Assembly: GCA_024398105.1 (NCBI GenBank)
Contig: JAKSJP010000001.1
Coordinates: 124,001 to 188,000, forward strand
Origin: Bacteroidales bacterium
Lineage (GTDB): Bacteria; Bacteroidota; Bacteroidia; Bacteroidales; UBA932
DNA: 64,000 bases
Direction: 5' to 3'
Every line of letters starts with the position of its first letter. The stretch's first letter is position 1. Below the pieces are notes generated by a model. That model searched no databases. It was given only the letters and a program-made list of their open reading frames with translations, and was not told where the DNA came from. The position numbers were made by a program, and so were the translations under genes. Positions 63,460 through 64,000 of the stretch are shown here, piece after piece.

Positions 63460-63479
63460 AGCGACAAGAAACATTGACT

Positions 63480-64000
63480 ATGGCAGGAATCACAAATGAA
63501 AAGATCGCATCCTGTGCACTGAACAGGATATTCGGATTCGAGCCCAGGCTCGGACTTGCACTGATGGACTACGCCGGAGGCGCTGAACCAGTATTCAGAC
63601 TGGACAAGGAGCAGATACGGGAGGCCATGGGGCCATACTGGAAATACATAAGCCAGATCGGGCAGCAGGCCCTGGACTCGGCGCAGAAGGAACTGGAGGA
63701 GATATATGAAGACGGCTCGGAATTCATCGGAGTCGGAGAATCCCTCTACCCTGCGATGCTTAAAGAATGCGACGATCCGCCTATCGGGCTTTACGTCAGA
63801 GGCGACAGCCCCATAGGGGACATCTTCGGTTCCAAGGCGGCTGTCGCCATCGTCGGGACCAGGGACATGACCCCATACGGGCAGGAGTGGTGCCGCAGGA
63901 TGGTCGAGGCCATGGCGTCGTCACCCATCAGGCCGACGATAGTCAGCGGACTTGCCTATGGGATAGACATAACCGCACACTGCGCAGCGCTGGACTTCGG
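63480..64000 (+). CDS. dprA: DNA-processing protein DprA (3' end outside the window)
   Basis: The ATG at 63480 opens a frame to the window edge, 173 complete codons. The N-terminal SAM-like/HhH region (about 5-75: KIASCALNRIFGFEPRLGLA) is followed by the Rossmann-like DprA domain: YPAMLKECDDPPIGLYVRG, AIVGTRDMTPYG (VGTR at 125-128) and IVSGLAYGIDITAHCAAL. DprA binds incoming single-stranded DNA and loads RecA during natural transformation. The frame is absent from lists of closed ORFs only because it lacks a stop here. Its promoter is not obvious. Confidence 0.94.
   Translation, partial: MAGITNEKIASCALNRIFGFEPRLGLALMDYAGGAEPVFRLDKEQIREAMGPYWKYISQIGQQALDSAQKELEEIYEDGSEFIGVGESLYPAMLKECDDPPIGLYVRGDSPIGDIFGSKAAVAIVGTRDMTPYGQEWCRRMVEAMASSPIRPTIVSGLAYGIDITAHCAALDF

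Noticed and set aside
1..64000. tRNA, rRNA, CRISPR array, insertion sequence, prophage, toxin-antitoxin or known defence system
   Set aside because: I looked in the gaps and among the proteins and found no cloverleaf, direct-repeat array, transposase, integrase or defence-type domain. AddAB and RecQ are housekeeping repair proteins.

Overview
The window reads as the chromosome of a member of the Bacteroidales. Many genes belong to families largely confined to that phylum (DUF3127, DUF3822, DUF4290, DUF4293, the Porin_10-type putative porin, FISUMP lipoproteins, TonB_C fusions). Intergenic regions carry the Bacteroidetes promoter -7 element TAnnTTTG, several times with TTTG 19-20 bases upstream, and Shine-Dalgarno sequences are mostly absent. 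Base composition is moderately GC-rich. I cannot name genus or species. I see no phage, insertion sequence, CRISPR array, rRNA or tRNA, so this is mostly core genome, densely packed, with no gene-free stretch over 300 bases.

Layout. 1-4149 (minus): SPOR lipoprotein, a degenerate M28 peptidase fused to a TonB_C domain, and leuS, cut by the window edge. 4236-5186: phoH. 5243-9124 (minus): gyrA and a TPR protein. 9223-11574: a Clp ATPase. 11554-11676: a small convergent ORF with its own promoter. 11817-15156: nucleoside phosphorylase, DUF4293, rsmD, DUF3822 and a conserved unknown. 15280-19286: nrnA-like DHH phosphoesterase, two FKBP-like lipoproteins and a MATE pump. 19318-22991: a serine hydrolase, ackA and a short ComEC. 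23003-25861 (minus): FISUMP lipoprotein, LemA and two TPM proteins. 25934-26932: apbE. 26938-31721: an esterase divergent from GH43 and GH51 arabinan enzymes. 31718-48456 (minus): FKBP isomerase and its terminator, then a nearly gapless run DUF3127-dnaG-metG-aspartate aminotransferase-addB-addA-DUF4290-ftsK-lolA. 48579-54599: recQ, a putative porin and a lytic transglycosylase. 54490-57672 (minus): M13 peptidase and LolC/E-like permease. 57763-61454: a BASS-like transporter, TPR protein, RsmF-like methyltransferase and SRPBCC protein. 61508-64000: NUDIX hydrolase, queA, a structured intergenic region and the start of dprA.

Themes. The long minus-strand run joins replication priming, ssDNA handling, double-strand-break repair and chromosome segregation (dnaG, DUF3127, addAB, ftsK). 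ComEC and DprA, two natural-transformation proteins, occur about 40 kb apart. Several proteins are secreted or lipid-anchored envelope factors. GH43 and GH51 act together on arabinan.

I did not find an obviously new multi-gene system. The items most worth following are: the pseudo-peptidase/TonB_C fusion (three of five expected metal ligands and the general base are lost); a Cys-containing insertion in MetG; an AT-rich mosaic patch inside dnaG; a 110-base convergent overlap that supplies the tail of the lytic transglycosylase; a 40-residue small protein with its own promoter; and the hairpin-rich queA-dprA intergenic region.
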